A stretch of DNA of 64,000 nt from Oceanobacillus jordanicus (lineage in GTDB: Bacteria; Bacillota; Bacilli; Bacillales; Amphibacillaceae), in the NCBI RefSeq assembly GCF_022095695.1, contig NZ_JAIFZM010000001.1, positions 372,001 through 436,000 on the forward strand. The letters are read 5' to 3'. Position numbers and translations under genes: made by a program. Positions within the stretch are counted from its first letter, which is position 1. Every line of letters begins with the position of its first letter. The notes below the pieces were generated by a model that was not told where the DNA came from, searched no databases, and was given only the letters and a program-made list of their open reading frames with translations. Below, piece by piece: positions 17,001 through 25,544 of this stretch.

Positions 17001-18179
17001 ATGAAGAAAGAAAAAAGACAATTAGAAATACTAAGATCCTCGCTAAAGCTTGGCCTTACTTCGTTTGGTGGTCCAGTAGCACACTTGGCATACTTTAAAG
17101 AAGAATACATAGATAGACGCAAATGGTTAAATGAAAAACTCTATGCAGACATTATTGCACTATGTCAGTTTCTCCCTGGTCCTGCGAGCAGTCAAGTTGG
17201 GATTGCGATAGGAATGATGCGTGGCGGCTTACTTGGAGGAATCGTATCTTGGCTTGGCTTTACCCTTCCATCTGTGCTGATCCTTGTTTTGTTTGCATTG
17301 TTTTATCAGAATTTCCAATTAGGGGATACAACTTGGATTGCAAGCTTGAAGGTTGTTGCGGTAGCAGTGGTGGCTCATGCGGTCCTGGGCCTTGGAAGAA
17401 AACTTGCGCCAGACAGGCCGAGGATGGGGATTGCCCTTGTGGCCATGCTTATTATGCTAATGTTCCCATCTGCTTTGGTGCAAATAGGGGTCATTGTAAT
17501 GGCGGCGCTTGTCGGCTATGTAGGCTTCAGAAAGGGAAAGCAGCCTTCTCTATCAACGTTCTCCATTTCTATTACGAAAAGACAGGGTGTTTTATCACTT
17601 AGCATACTAGCTTTGCTGCTTGTTGGGCTCCCTATTCTTGCGCAAACTGTGTCAAATGCCTATATTCAACTATTCGACACGTTTTTTCGAGTTGGTTCCA
17701 TCGTATTTGGTGGGGGACATGTAGTGTTACCGATGTTAGAGCAGGAAATCGTTCCTCCTGGATTTTTGACAGGGAGTGAATTTCTCGCCGGATACGGGAT
17801 GGCACAAGCCGTACCAGGACCTCTATTTACCTTTGCTTCTTATATAGGTACGACGATGGAAGGAATACTAGGTGCGATTGTCGCAACGGTCGCTATTTTC
17901 CTTCCGTCCTTTCTACTGCTCATTGGTGCCTTGCCTTTTTTAAGTGAATTAAGAGGAAAGCAATCCTTTCAGGGTATGTTAATTGGTGTGAATGCTAGTG
18001 TTGTTGGTATATTACTTGCAGCCTTCTATAATCCAGTGTTTACTAGCGCGATTCTAAGTAGCCAGCACTTTGCCTTAGCGGTGATTTTATTTGCTCTAAT
18101 GCAATTTTGGAAAATCCCTGCCTGGGCAGTAGTTGTGATTGGGGTCCTAGGTGGAGAGGTGTTACTCGGTATTCTGTAA
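17001..18179 (+). CDS. chrA: Chromate transporter, long-chain CHR family
   Basis: A 392-residue two-domain CHR protein, each half with its own motif. The first half has LGLTSFGGPVAHLAYFKEEY (about 17-36) and LCQFLPGPASSQVGIAIGM (about 54-72). The second half has RVGSIVFGGGHVVLPMLEQE (about 231-250) and GMAQAVPGPLFTFASYIG (about 267-284). About ten to twelve hydrophobic helices. The family exports chromate, usually as a CrO4/sulfate-type antiporter, but many members have unproved substrates. TAGGAGG precedes the ATG at good spacing. No chrB regulator is nearby. Confidence 0.92.
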   Translation: MKKEKRQLEILRSSLKLGLTSFGGPVAHLAYFKEEYIDRRKWLNEKLYADIIALCQFLPGPASSQVGIAIGMMRGGLLGGIVSWLGFTLPSVLILVLFALFYQNFQLGDTTWIASLKVVAVAVVAHAVLGLGRKLAPDRPRMGIALVAMLIMLMFPSALVQIGVIVMAALVGYVGFRKGKQPSLSTFSISITKRQGVLSLSILALLLVGLPILAQTVSNAYIQLFDTFFRVGSIVFGGGHVVLPMLEQEIVPPGFLTGSEFLAGYGMAQAVPGPLFTFASYIGTTMEGILGAIVATVAIFLPSFLLLIGALPFLSELRGKQSFQGMLIGVNASVVGILLAAFYNPVFTSAILSSQHFALAVILFALMQFWKIPAWAVVVIGVLGGEVLLGIL

Positions 18180-18244
18180 TCATGAAGCAGATTATTCCCT
18201 TGTTATAAAGTTAATTTGGTAGTATGGGAAAAGAGGTGATACTT

Positions 18245-18685
18245 ATGGCAACACATCTATTTCAATTAAAGGCAGATTGGCCTGGTGGAAGAAATAGTGA
18301 AGGATTTATTGAAGCAGGGAATCTAAAAACCAAAATTTCTATACCGAAGGAAATGGATGGCCCTGGTATAGGAACAAATCCGGATGAAATGCTTTTAGGA
18401 GCAGCTGCCACCTGTTATCTTATAACGCTCGCTGCTATGATCGAACGGTCCAGTCTTCCTTTGAAACAAATGGAGCTTGAATCTGTTGGGTATGTTGATG
18501 TAACAGACGGCGTTATAACCTATAAGAAGATTGTCCATAAACCAACCGTGTACCTACAACCTACCGCAACAGAGAGGGAGCAGGAAAAGCTTAGACGGTT
18601 AGTTGATAAGGCTGAACAAAGCTGTATGATCTCACGTGCGATTAAAGGCAATGTAGACGTCGAATTAGAACCAACGTTAGGCTAG
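18245..18685 (+). CDS. OsmC/Ohr-family protein, probable thiol peroxidase
   Basis: A 146-residue OsmC-fold protein. The two reactive cysteines of the family are present: Cys57 in LLGAAATCYLITLAAM and Cys127 in AEQSCMISRAIKGN. Members reduce organic hydroperoxides with a thiol or dihydrolipoyl partner. The opening THLFQLKADWPGGRNSEG and the DVTDGVITYKKI strand are like the SACOL1771 peroxiredoxin subgroup. The apparent longer frame (from 18224) is rejected because AGAGGTG is spaced for ATG 18245. A terminator follows, and the IS element begins immediately beyond it. Confidence 0.85.
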   Translation: MATHLFQLKADWPGGRNSEGFIEAGNLKTKISIPKEMDGPGIGTNPDEMLLGAAATCYLITLAAMIERSSLPLKQMELESVGYVDVTDGVITYKKIVHKPTVYLQPTATEREQEKLRRLVDKAEQSCMISRAIKGNVDVELEPTLG

Positions 18686-18696
18686 AAATTAAATGT

Positions 18697-18747
18697 AAAC
18701 CGTACGAGATCGAATACCTTCTTAATTCGATTGCTCGTGCGGTTTTT
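18697..18747 (+). terminator. Intrinsic terminator of the OsmC gene
   Basis: AACCGTACGAG..ATCGAAT pairs with ATTCGAT..CTCGTGCGGTT, then TTTTT. The right IS end lies seven bases further on. Confidence 0.88.
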
Positions 18748-18753
18748 GTCTAA

Positions 18754-18900
18754 GTGAACTGCTCCCACCACTTCCCACCCTTATGGGTTGCTTGAAGTGG
18801 GGGCTTCTTGGGTAATCATCACTTTTGGTAGCTGACGAAATAGACCAAGCTAACCCTCTTGTTCCAAGAGTTTGTATTTTCATTAGGTAGTTGCTAACAA
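18754..18900 (-). ncRNA. Probable TnpB omega RNA / right-end RNA
   Basis: In this family the 3' end of tnpB and the right end are transcribed as the guide RNA of TnpB. Here the minus strand beyond the tnpB stop has GCCCCCACTTC, a CAACCCATAAGGGTGGG hairpin and GAAGTGGTGGGAGCAGTTCAC. The guide would be the flanking sequence that follows, TTAGACAAAAACCGCACGAG, which is the OsmC terminator. The RNA is inferred from family knowledge, not shown. Confidence 0.55.
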
Positions 18901-19995
18901 GCGAATGCCTTCTTTTTTGATATTACGTGCTGCATTATAATCTCTATCCAGATTTAGTCCACACGAACAAGTGTATATCCTCACTTCCATAGGCATTGGT
19001 TGGGTCTTTCCGCAACTTGAACACGTTTTGGTAGATGGGAACCATTTGTCAATTTTGATAAGGTGTTTCCCTTGTTCTTTGAGTTTGTACTGTAAGAATG
19101 AAGTGAACATTCCCCATCCATTATCAGCAACGCTTTTACCAAATTTAAGTGCTTGTGCCATTCCTTTCATGTCTAAATCTTCAATTACGACAGCATCAAA
19201 TTTAGAAACTAACGCCTTTGATTTATAGTGCAGAAAGTTCTTCCGTTGATTTGCTACTTTCTCTTGAATCTTAGCTACTCGAATACGCTGTTTATTCCAA
19301 TTTGAAGAGCCTTTCTTTTTACGGGAAAGTTTACGTTGTTCTTTTGCTAATTTTTCAAGCATTAGTCGATAAAATTTAGGGTAATTGGCTTTCTCACCCT
19401 CGCTATCGACAAACAACCCATCCATCGCAAAATCTAATCCCACCACTTTTTCAATTTCTTTGCTTTCTATCTCCTTCTCATATTCTGTAAGAATAGAAAT
19501 ATAGTATTTTCCTGATGCACTCATAGATACGGTACAAGATTTTATTTTGTATTCTAATGGTATCTTTCTATGTTGTTTCATTTTAAGGCTTTTCAATTTA
19601 GGTAATTTGATATGACCATCCAACAACTGAATATTTCCATTAACGACATTCGTTGTGTAGCTTTGTTTATGTCGTTTACTTTTGAATCTCGGAAATCGAG
19701 CATTTCCTTTGAAAAAGGCTTTATATGCCTTATCTAAATTTAATTGTGCGTTTGCCAACGCTAAAGAATCCACTTCTTTTAGCCATTCGTATTCTTTTTT
19801 GAATTTAGCAGGAGTAGGATGTTTTACCTTTTTCCATTCTTCTTTATTCTCTTTTAAGGTTTCATACGTTTCTTTTCGTTCTGCTAACATTTTATTATAA
19901 ACAAAGCGAACACAACCAAAGGTCTTTCGTATAACGAATTCCTGTTCTTTTGTTGGAAAAAGTCGAAACTTATATGCTTTATGTTGTTTAGCCAT
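18883..19995 (-). CDS. tnpB: TnpB RNA-guided nuclease (IS605 OrfB)
   Basis: A 370-residue TnpB. The N-terminal helix-turn-helix region (KAYKFRLFPTKEQEFVIRKT) is followed by a split RuvC nuclease with all three acidic residues: Asp188 in VVGLDFAMDG, Glu272 in VVIEDLDMKGMA, and Asp352 in LDRDYNAARNI. The zinc ribbon has Cys325/Cys328 (CSSCGK) and Cys343/Cys345 (CSCG). Family members cut DNA next to a transposon-specific motif under omega RNA guidance, helping retain the element after excision. No frameshift is seen, so it should be active. It lies ten bases after tnpA. Confidence 0.95.
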   Translation of the reverse strand: MAKQHKAYKFRLFPTKEQEFVIRKTFGCVRFVYNKMLAERKETYETLKENKEEWKKVKHPTPAKFKKEYEWLKEVDSLALANAQLNLDKAYKAFFKGNARFPRFKSKRHKQSYTTNVVNGNIQLLDGHIKLPKLKSLKMKQHRKIPLEYKIKSCTVSMSASGKYYISILTEYEKEIESKEIEKVVGLDFAMDGLFVDSEGEKANYPKFYRLMLEKLAKEQRKLSRKKKGSSNWNKQRIRVAKIQEKVANQRKNFLHYKSKALVSKFDAVVIEDLDMKGMAQALKFGKSVADNGWGMFTSFLQYKLKEQGKHLIKIDKWFPSTKTCSSCGKTQPMPMEVRIYTCSCGLNLDRDYNAARNIKKEGIRLLATT

Positions 19996-20005
19996 ATCAA
20001 ATACC

Positions 20006-20404
20006 TCACTTTATCCCTTGATTTTCAATGTATTTTTTCACCACTTCAATAGGAGAACCACCAGTCGTTAACAAACAAAAACTTCTTGACCAAAACATTT
20101 CTTTCCATAACTTTTTACGAACATGAGGAAAGTCCTTCTTGATAAGTCTTGAACTGGCACTTTTATAGGCATTGATAAATTTCGATAATTCACTGTTGGG
20201 TTGTGCTTTGAACAAAATATGAACATGGTCCATATCGTGGTTCCATTCCACCAATGTAATATTATATTTTTCACATAAAGACACAAATTTATCTTTAGCA
20301 TAGTCTGAAATCGTATCATCTACTACTTTTCTTCGATATTTCACAACTAACACAAGGTGGTAATGCATTAAGAATACTGAATGATTATTGCTGTCTAATT
20401 TCAT
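20006..20404 (-). CDS. tnpA: IS200-type TnpA, Y1 HUH transposase
   Basis: A 132-residue single-strand transposase. The HUH pair is His60-Val-His62 (MDHVHILF) and the nucleophile is Tyr125 in EVVKKYIENQ. The opening HYHLVLVVKYRRKV and the KLWKEMFWSRSFCLLTTGG segment are typical. It excises and inserts the element as single-stranded circles by recognising end hairpins. Length is normal (about 130-155) and the frame is intact, which supports an autonomous element. AGGAATG precedes the ATG. Confidence 0.95.
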   Translation of the reverse strand: MKLDSNNHSVFLMHYHLVLVVKYRRKVVDDTISDYAKDKFVSLCEKYNITLVEWNHDMDHVHILFKAQPNSELSKFINAYKSASSRLIKKDFPHVRKKLWKEMFWSRSFCLLTTGGSPIEVVKKYIENQGIK

Positions 20405-20469
20405 TGTATATCATTCCTTATACTTTATACGACTGATTATACCATGTTAAGGGAAAAGCTAGAAGAAAA

Positions 20470-20558
20470 GGCCTCTGGGCTATCGCCCAAACGAAATTCA
20501 TCTCCCCCTTACCGTTGGGATATGCCCTTCACACGCTTGAAGAAGGGAGACTTCTTTC
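20470..20558 (-). repeat. Folded left end of the IS200/IS605 element
   Basis: Nested hairpins: CCTTCTTC/GAAGGG around CAAGCGTGT, enclosed by TCTCCC / GGGAGA and flanked by CTTTCG/CGAAA, plus a small GGGC-GATA-GCCC stem near 20475. Such end hairpins are what TnpA binds. Confidence 0.65.
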
Positions 20559-20636
20559 GTAAATACGTTAAAGTACTACATTTAATGTATTTTTCTCTCA
20601 TTCCCTTTTAGCCATTTTGACAATGAAATTAATCCC

Positions 20637-20665
20637 TTGACACTTTGTATGATGCATTGTATCTT
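20637..20665 (+). promoter_or_regulatory. Sigma-A promoter of the cystine transporter
   Basis: TTGACA (20637-20642), exactly 17 bases, TATCTT (20660-20665). A leader of about 140 bases follows, with a weak CTAACTAC/GTAGTTAG hairpin near 20754-20778. B. subtilis tcyP is controlled by CymR; I cannot confirm a CymR box here. Confidence 0.7.
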
Positions 20666-20813
20666 ATTAAAGCATACTATTTTTATCGGAATTATATATA
20701 ATATAACGTACGATAGAAGATCCGTCTGCATAGACTGGATTTAGGTAATTACCTAACTACATACATATCGTAGTTAGAGGATAACTAAAACAGGAGGAAA
20801 AGGAGGCAACAAA

Positions 20814-22208
20814 ATGGATGTTTTATATATTGTATTAAACATTGTCGTGTTATTAGCAATCATCGGTTTACTTATTTGGATGCAAAAAAAGCATTTTTCT
20901 TTTACAAAACGCGTATTTACTGGTTTGGGATTAGGAATAGTGCTAGGTACGGTGTTGCAATTAATTTATGGTGCTGGCTCAGAGGTGCTTACCGAAACAA
21001 CGGGTTGGTACAGTATTGTAGGTAGTGGTTATGTACGATTACTAATGATGATCGTTGTTCCACTCGTTATGGTTTCCATCATTCAGTCGATTATTAATCT
21101 GGAAAAAACAGCAGAGCTTGGTAAAATGTCTGCTTGGATAATCGGGACTTTAATTTCTTTAACAATGGTTGCAGCATTGGTCGGAATTTTAACAGCTACA
21201 GTTTTTGATCTTAGTGCTGAACAAATTGAAGCAGGTCAGGCAGAGAGTGAACGTGGTTCTATGCTTGAGGATAGGCTAGGTGATGTAGAGGCCCAGTCAA
21301 CTCCAGATAAGATTCTTAACTTTATCCCATCAAATATCTTCCTTGATATGACAGGGGAGCGTTCCACTTCCGTTATTGCAGTGGTAATCTTCTCACTTAT
21401 TGTGGGAATTGCAGTGCTCGGGGTAAGAAGAAAGAATCCGGAACAGGCAGAAACATTTACTAAAATTGTAAACTCATTTTACGCAGTCGTTATGCGTATC
21501 GTTACACTGATCTTACGACTTACGCCATTTGGTATTCTTGCATTAATGGCAAATACGGTGGCAAGTACAGACTTTGCTGGAATAATAGAATTAGGTAAAT
21601 TTGTGATAGCTTCTTATGTTGCATTGGCTGTCATGTTCATCATTCATCTCGTACTTGTAGGTGTATTCGGCTTAAATCCAATGGTTTATTTACGAAAAGT
21701 AATACCTGTATTAGGATTTGCCTTCACGTCTCGTTCAAGTGCTGGTACGATTCCATTAAATATTCAGGCTCAACGAAACTCGCTTGGTGTAAATGAAGGT
21801 GTGGCAAACATGTCAGCATCCTTCGGGGCAACAATGGGGCAAAATGGTTGTGCTGGTGTATATCCTGCCATGCTTGCTGTTATGATTGCGCCGACTGTGG
21901 GAATTGATCCATTAGATCCAATGTTCATTCTACAGCTTGTGTTAATTATAGGTATTAGTTCATTTGGTATCGCTGGAGTTGGTGGTGGTGCAACCTTTGC
22001 AGCACTAATTGTACTATCTTCTATGAATATGCCTGTTGCGCTTGCTGGTTTGTTAATTTCTGTAGAGGCCTTAATTGATATGGGTCGTACAGCGCTTAAC
22101 GTTAACGGTGCAATGGTTTCTGGAACGATTACTTCACGAATCATGAAAACTTTAAACCTTAAAACGTACAATGATAAAACCGCAATTGAAGAAAACACAT
22201 CATTGTAA
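20814..22208 (+). CDS. tcyP: L-cystine:cation symporter, TcyP-like (DAACS family)
   Basis: A 464-residue sodium/dicarboxylate-fold transporter. It matches B. subtilis TcyP in length and in blocks recalled from it: WMQKKHFSFTKRVFTGLGLG (about 23-42), GSGYVRLLMMIVVPLVMVSI (about 70-89), FAFTSRSSAGTIPLNIQAQ (about 303-321), MGQNGCAGVYPAMLAVMIAP (about 343-362) and the substrate helix GRTALNVNGAMVSG. It imports cystine as a sulfur source. A strong AGGAGGAAAAGGAGG region precedes the ATG. It is monocistronic with its own promoter and terminator. Confidence 0.93.
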   Translation: MDVLYIVLNIVVLLAIIGLLIWMQKKHFSFTKRVFTGLGLGIVLGTVLQLIYGAGSEVLTETTGWYSIVGSGYVRLLMMIVVPLVMVSIIQSIINLEKTAELGKMSAWIIGTLISLTMVAALVGILTATVFDLSAEQIEAGQAESERGSMLEDRLGDVEAQSTPDKILNFIPSNIFLDMTGERSTSVIAVVIFSLIVGIAVLGVRRKNPEQAETFTKIVNSFYAVVMRIVTLILRLTPFGILALMANTVASTDFAGIIELGKFVIASYVALAVMFIIHLVLVGVFGLNPMVYLRKVIPVLGFAFTSRSSAGTIPLNIQAQRNSLGVNEGVANMSASFGATMGQNGCAGVYPAMLAVMIAPTVGIDPLDPMFILQLVLIIGISSFGIAGVGGGATFAALIVLSSMNMPVALAGLLISVEALIDMGRTALNVNGAMVSGTITSRIMKTLNLKTYNDKTAIEENTSL

Positions 22209-22239
22209 TATAAAAACTGTTAAGTAAATTTAAAGCGAG

Positions 22240-22277
22240 AGCCGAAAGATCATTACGAATGGTCTTTCGGCTTTATT
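22240..22277 (+). terminator. Intrinsic terminator of tcyP
   Basis: AGCCGAAAGATCATT / AATGGTCTTTCGGCT with a 3-base loop, then TTTATTTATTT. Confidence 0.9.
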
Positions 22278-22284
22278 TATTTCA

Positions 22285-22402
22285 CATTAGGAAAGTATAA
22301 AATTTTAGCTAGGAAGCAATAACGACGTAGTTAAAATTTTGAAGTCCCAAGTATAAGAAAAACGAATACATTGCTAAAAGACGAGCGAATGCGAGTTTTT
22401 CT
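22285..22402 (+). repeat. Dispersed repeat family B, copy 3 (longest form)
   Basis: ATTAGGAAAGTATAAAATTTT, then AGCTAGGAAGCAATAACGACG, a second AAAATTTT, AAGAAAAACG and GCGAGTTTTTCTAAT. It combines the modules found separately at 2828 (minus) and 8781, and abuts the ligD 3' end. Confidence 0.68.
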
Positions 22403-22404
22403 AA

Positions 22405-24207
22405 TCAGGTAAACAATGTAAGAATCGATTCAGTTTGTTGTTCCTGCTTGGCAAGTTGATAATTGGAAAAAGGGCAACCAAGTTCTTTTACGCGTCCCGG
22501 AACATTGTTTATCGTAAATTGCTCGGGTGATAGCCCATCCTTGACCTCATTCCAAAAGAGGGGAGTGGCAACGGTCGCCTCTGCTGTTTTACGTGTAGAG
22601 TATGGCGCAATTATGGTCTTATCTTTTCCATGCTGAACATAATCAATGTATAGACGCCCGCCACGATTTTTCTTCATTCTCTCCGTAGTAAAGCTTTTTG
22701 GTTGGGCTTTTTCAATTGTCCAGGCCATTGCCTGTGTAAAAAGGGCAGTCTGTTCATAAGACATACTTTTCTCAGGAAGCGGAATGTAAATCTGAAGCCC
22801 TTTGTTTCCAGATGTTTTTACAAACGATATCAAGTTAAGCTGATCAAGTAGTTCTTTAAGTAAGCTAGCTGCTTCAATGGCAAGCGGAAAACTATTTCGA
22901 TCTGGTGGGTCCAAATCAAACACAATTTCAGCAGGATATTCTGAAGCCCGTTTTTGAAACGGGATATGGTATTCTACCGTGCCATGATTGGCGTACCACA
23001 TGAGTGAATCAAGCCCTTCACAAGTTAGGAGAAATTCATTATCCCCAGCGGGTATTCGCTCTATAAAATCAGGCGCGTATTCTGGAAGGTGTTTTTGGTA
23101 AAAGAAATCCTCCTCCACGCCATCAGGGGACCGAATGATCGTTAAGGCTCGCTCCTTTAAGAAGGGGAGCATATAAGGCGAAATCTCCCTTACATATGTG
23201 AGCAAATCCCCTTTTGTATATCCTGGTTTAGGCCAAAAGGTCTTATCCGTGTTCGTCAGTTCGATCGTTTCAGGGAGCATTGCCATGTCCAGTTTTAATC
23301 GTTTTCTCGTCATTGCAGAAGGTTGCTCAAGTGGGAGAAGGGAAGCGAAGGCCGGTTCGCGAAGCTCATTTTTGTATAAATCTAAACTGTGAATCTGGGC
23401 ACAAATAGCTGGCGGGAGATGATAGAAAGCACCTCTCTTTTCGCCATTTGTAAGAAACAATTCTTTCAATGTGCGAAAATCTGTTTCTCTCAGTCCATGG
23501 GCACATTTCCCAATTTCGGTTACATCGTCCTCCTCTTGATATATACCAATGGAAAAGTAGTTATTTTGTGAATCGTATGTGGTAAGAAATCCATGCAGCT
23601 TTCGCCAATTTTTAATTTTATACCAATCACGATGGCTTTTTCCGACTTGATACGTGCTATTTTTTCGTTTTGCAATCAGTCCTTCCCCTTTATGGTCAAA
23701 AAGAATATCCCATAGTTGCTTTGGATTAGAATGAGCGGGAACGTAGGAAAGTGTCTTGCCTTTGCCTATCTGCTTAAAAACAGTAGCAAGGGTTTCCTTT
23801 CGCTTCATTAGCGGTTCCTTCTCTATTGAAGTCCCATGCAGACCAAGGATATCAAATGCGAGGAAAGAAGCTGGTCGCTGTTCTGCAGCCTGCTTTATCC
23901 TTGTGGGGTCTTTTAATCGACCTCGTTGTTGAACAAGCGCAAAATTTGTCTGGTAATCAGTATTTAATACGACAAGTTCCCCGTCTAGAATGAGTGGGAG
24001 AAAATTAGCGACAGTTGACTCATGCTTTAAGCAAAATTCTACAATTTCAGGAAAGCTGTCTGTCAGATTTTTTCCGTTTTTACTTGTTAGTCGAATCCTG
24101 TCCTTCTCCCAATGTATCACACAACGAAAACCATCATATTTTATCTCATACAGCCATTCTTCGCCTGTTGGTATATCTGAGCTTGCTATCGGTTTCATTA
24201 CGGCCAT
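22405..24207 (-). CDS. ligD: Non-homologous end-joining DNA ligase LigD (ligase-polymerase)
   Basis: A 600-residue two-domain enzyme. The N-terminal ATP-dependent ligase (about 1-300) has the nucleotidyl-transfer lysine K23 in YEIKYDGFR and the later EGLIAKRKNSTYQVGKSHRD. The C-terminal AEP polymerase/primase (about 305-595) has VFDLDPPDRNSFPL with the catalytic Asp pair, and KTSGNKGLQIYIPL. No phosphoesterase domain is present, as is usual in Bacillus. It joins double-strand breaks with Ku, mainly in germinating spores in B. subtilis. It is divergent from ku, with a family A repeat between them. Confidence 0.96.
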   Translation of the reverse strand: MAVMKPIASSDIPTGEEWLYEIKYDGFRCVIHWEKDRIRLTSKNGKNLTDSFPEIVEFCLKHESTVANFLPLILDGELVVLNTDYQTNFALVQQRGRLKDPTRIKQAAEQRPASFLAFDILGLHGTSIEKEPLMKRKETLATVFKQIGKGKTLSYVPAHSNPKQLWDILFDHKGEGLIAKRKNSTYQVGKSHRDWYKIKNWRKLHGFLTTYDSQNNYFSIGIYQEEDDVTEIGKCAHGLRETDFRTLKELFLTNGEKRGAFYHLPPAICAQIHSLDLYKNELREPAFASLLPLEQPSAMTRKRLKLDMAMLPETIELTNTDKTFWPKPGYTKGDLLTYVREISPYMLPFLKERALTIIRSPDGVEEDFFYQKHLPEYAPDFIERIPAGDNEFLLTCEGLDSLMWYANHGTVEYHIPFQKRASEYPAEIVFDLDPPDRNSFPLAIEAASLLKELLDQLNLISFVKTSGNKGLQIYIPLPEKSMSYEQTALFTQAMAWTIEKAQPKSFTTERMKKNRGGRLYIDYVQHGKDKTIIAPYSTRKTAEATVATPLFWNEVKDGLSPEQFTINNVPGRVKELGCPFSNYQLAKQEQQTESILTLFT

Positions 24208-24242
24208 TTTCCCAACCCCTCTTTCCTAATGGATGAATGCTT

Positions 24243-24400
24243 TTTATCTCGGTGCAACCGTCCGTAAGACTCCCACTTCAAAACATGAAGTGAAACCCTT
24301 AGTTTTTAGTGGGACAACGGACGCTAACACCCCGATTCGTTCAACTAACAATCAATGGGGGAAGAATGAAAACCCCTGCTGATTGAAGTTTCACTTTATA
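24243..24400 (+). repeat. Structured dispersed repeat family A, copy 2 (full length)
   Basis: Starts TTTATCTCGGTGCAACCGTC, has both hairpins (CTCCCACT/AGTGGGA; ATCA(A/G)TGGGG/CCCCTGCTGAT with one mismatch) and ends GAAGTTTCACTTTAT. It sits in the divergent ligD-ku promoter interval. Confidence 0.87.
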
Positions 24401-24483
24401 GCTTTCGTTTTCCACTGGAAAAACATACAGTTTGGATAAAACGTTACAACTTCCGGCAAACTAGTGAAAAAGGAGGAATTCGG

Positions 24484-25338
24484 ATGCACACCATGTGGAA
24501 AGGTACTATAAGCTTCGGGTTAGTAAATATTCCTGTCAAAATGCATGCTGCAACAGAGAACAAGGATGTAAGGCTTCGTCAGTTACACAAGGAATGCCAA
24601 TCACCAATTAAGTATGAAAAAGTTTGCCCAATATGTGATAAGCCAATTGAGCAAGAAGAGATCGTGAAGGCTTACGAGTATGCAAAAAATAAATTTGTTG
24701 TTCTTGATGAAGAAGATTTAGCAGCATTGCAGAAAGAGCAAGAGGATAAAGCGGTGGAGATTGTCGACTTTGTAAAATTAGAGGAAATTGATCCCATTTA
24801 TTTTGAAAAAAGCTATTACCTATCCCCGAATGAAGGGGGCACTAAGGCATATAGTCTGTTACGGAATGCGTTAGAGGAAACAGGTAAGATTGGGGTAGCT
24901 AAAATGATTATTCGATCTAAAGAACAGCTGGCTGTAATTCGTGTTTACCAAAATACCTTGGTCGCAGAGACCATTCATTATCCAGACGAGGTAAGGAATG
25001 TAGCGGATGTGCCGAATGTTCCTGAGGCATCAGCTAATTCGGAAAAAGAGCTGGATACTGCCAAAATGCTTATTGAGCAACTAACAACAGTATTTGAACC
25101 AGAAAAATATACAGATGAGTATCGCACAGCCCTGATGGAGCTTATTGAACAGAAGAAAAATAATGAAGAAACGACAACTCCGGTTGCAACGGAGAAAGGT
25201 AAGCCTACAACGGAGGGTGCAACGAATTTGATGGACGCCTTGCAGGCATCACTTGATCGTGCAAAACAGGATAAACCAAAACCAAAGCAACCGACCAAGA
25301 AAGTAAAGAGTACGACCAAAAAGAAAACTGCGACATAA
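24484..25338 (+). CDS. ku: DNA end-binding protein Ku
   Basis: A 284-residue bacterial Ku, forming a homodimeric ring that threads onto broken ends and recruits LigD. The N-terminal core (about 1-215) begins MHTMWKGTISFGLVNIPVKM and includes KEYEYAKNKFVVLDEEDL-like residues (YEYAKNKFVVLDEED seen) and FEKSYYLSPNEGG. The C-terminal tail (about 245-284) is a lysine-rich low-complexity extension (KPKPKQPTKKVKSTTKKK) of the kind that helps DNA threading. AAAGGAGG precedes the ATG. A family A repeat lies on each side of the gene. Confidence 0.96.
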   Translation: MHTMWKGTISFGLVNIPVKMHAATENKDVRLRQLHKECQSPIKYEKVCPICDKPIEQEEIVKAYEYAKNKFVVLDEEDLAALQKEQEDKAVEIVDFVKLEEIDPIYFEKSYYLSPNEGGTKAYSLLRNALEETGKIGVAKMIIRSKEQLAVIRVYQNTLVAETIHYPDEVRNVADVPNVPEASANSEKELDTAKMLIEQLTTVFEPEKYTDEYRTALMELIEQKKNNEETTTPVATEKGKPTTEGATNLMDALQASLDRAKQDKPKPKQPTKKVKSTTKKKTAT

Positions 25339-25355
25339 AAATACGGTTTGTTCTA

Positions 25356-25513
25356 TTTATCCCGGTGCAACCGTCCGTAAGACTCACCCTTCAAACATGA
25401 AGTGAAACCGTGATGTTTAAGTGGGAGTAAACGGACGCTAACTCCCCGATTCGTTCAACTAACAATCAGTGAGGGAAGGATATAAACCCCACTGATTGAA
25501 GGTTCACTTTATA
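25356..25513 (+). repeat. Structured dispersed repeat family A, copy 3 (full length)
   Basis: TTTATCCCGGTGCAACCGTC start and TTCACTTTAT end, both hairpins present with small changes (CTCACCCT in the first stem). It lies 17 bases after the ku stop and could also act as its terminator. Confidence 0.87.
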
Positions 25514-25544
25514 AAGTGAACAATTTAATAAAAGAATCTAGGGT

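Larger units (their letters stand above)
18754..20558 (-). mobile_element. IS200/IS605-family insertion sequence (tnpA + tnpB)
   Basis: About 1.8 kb, read on the minus strand: left end with hairpins (about 20470-20558), tnpA, tnpB ten bases later, and a right end folding as a CCCAC/GTGGG hairpin and ending AGCAGTTCAC. Y1-transposase elements have no inverted repeats or target duplications and insert 3' of a short motif. TTTAC adjoins the likely left end at 20559-20563. Ends are inferred from secondary structure and family knowledge, so they may be off by several bases. Both genes look intact. It is inserted between the OsmC terminator and the cystine transporter promoter. Confidence 0.88.

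Noticed and set aside
18224-18244. Seven-codon N-terminal extension of the OsmC protein
   Set aside because: The extension covers the AGAGGTG ribosome site that is spaced for ATG 18245.
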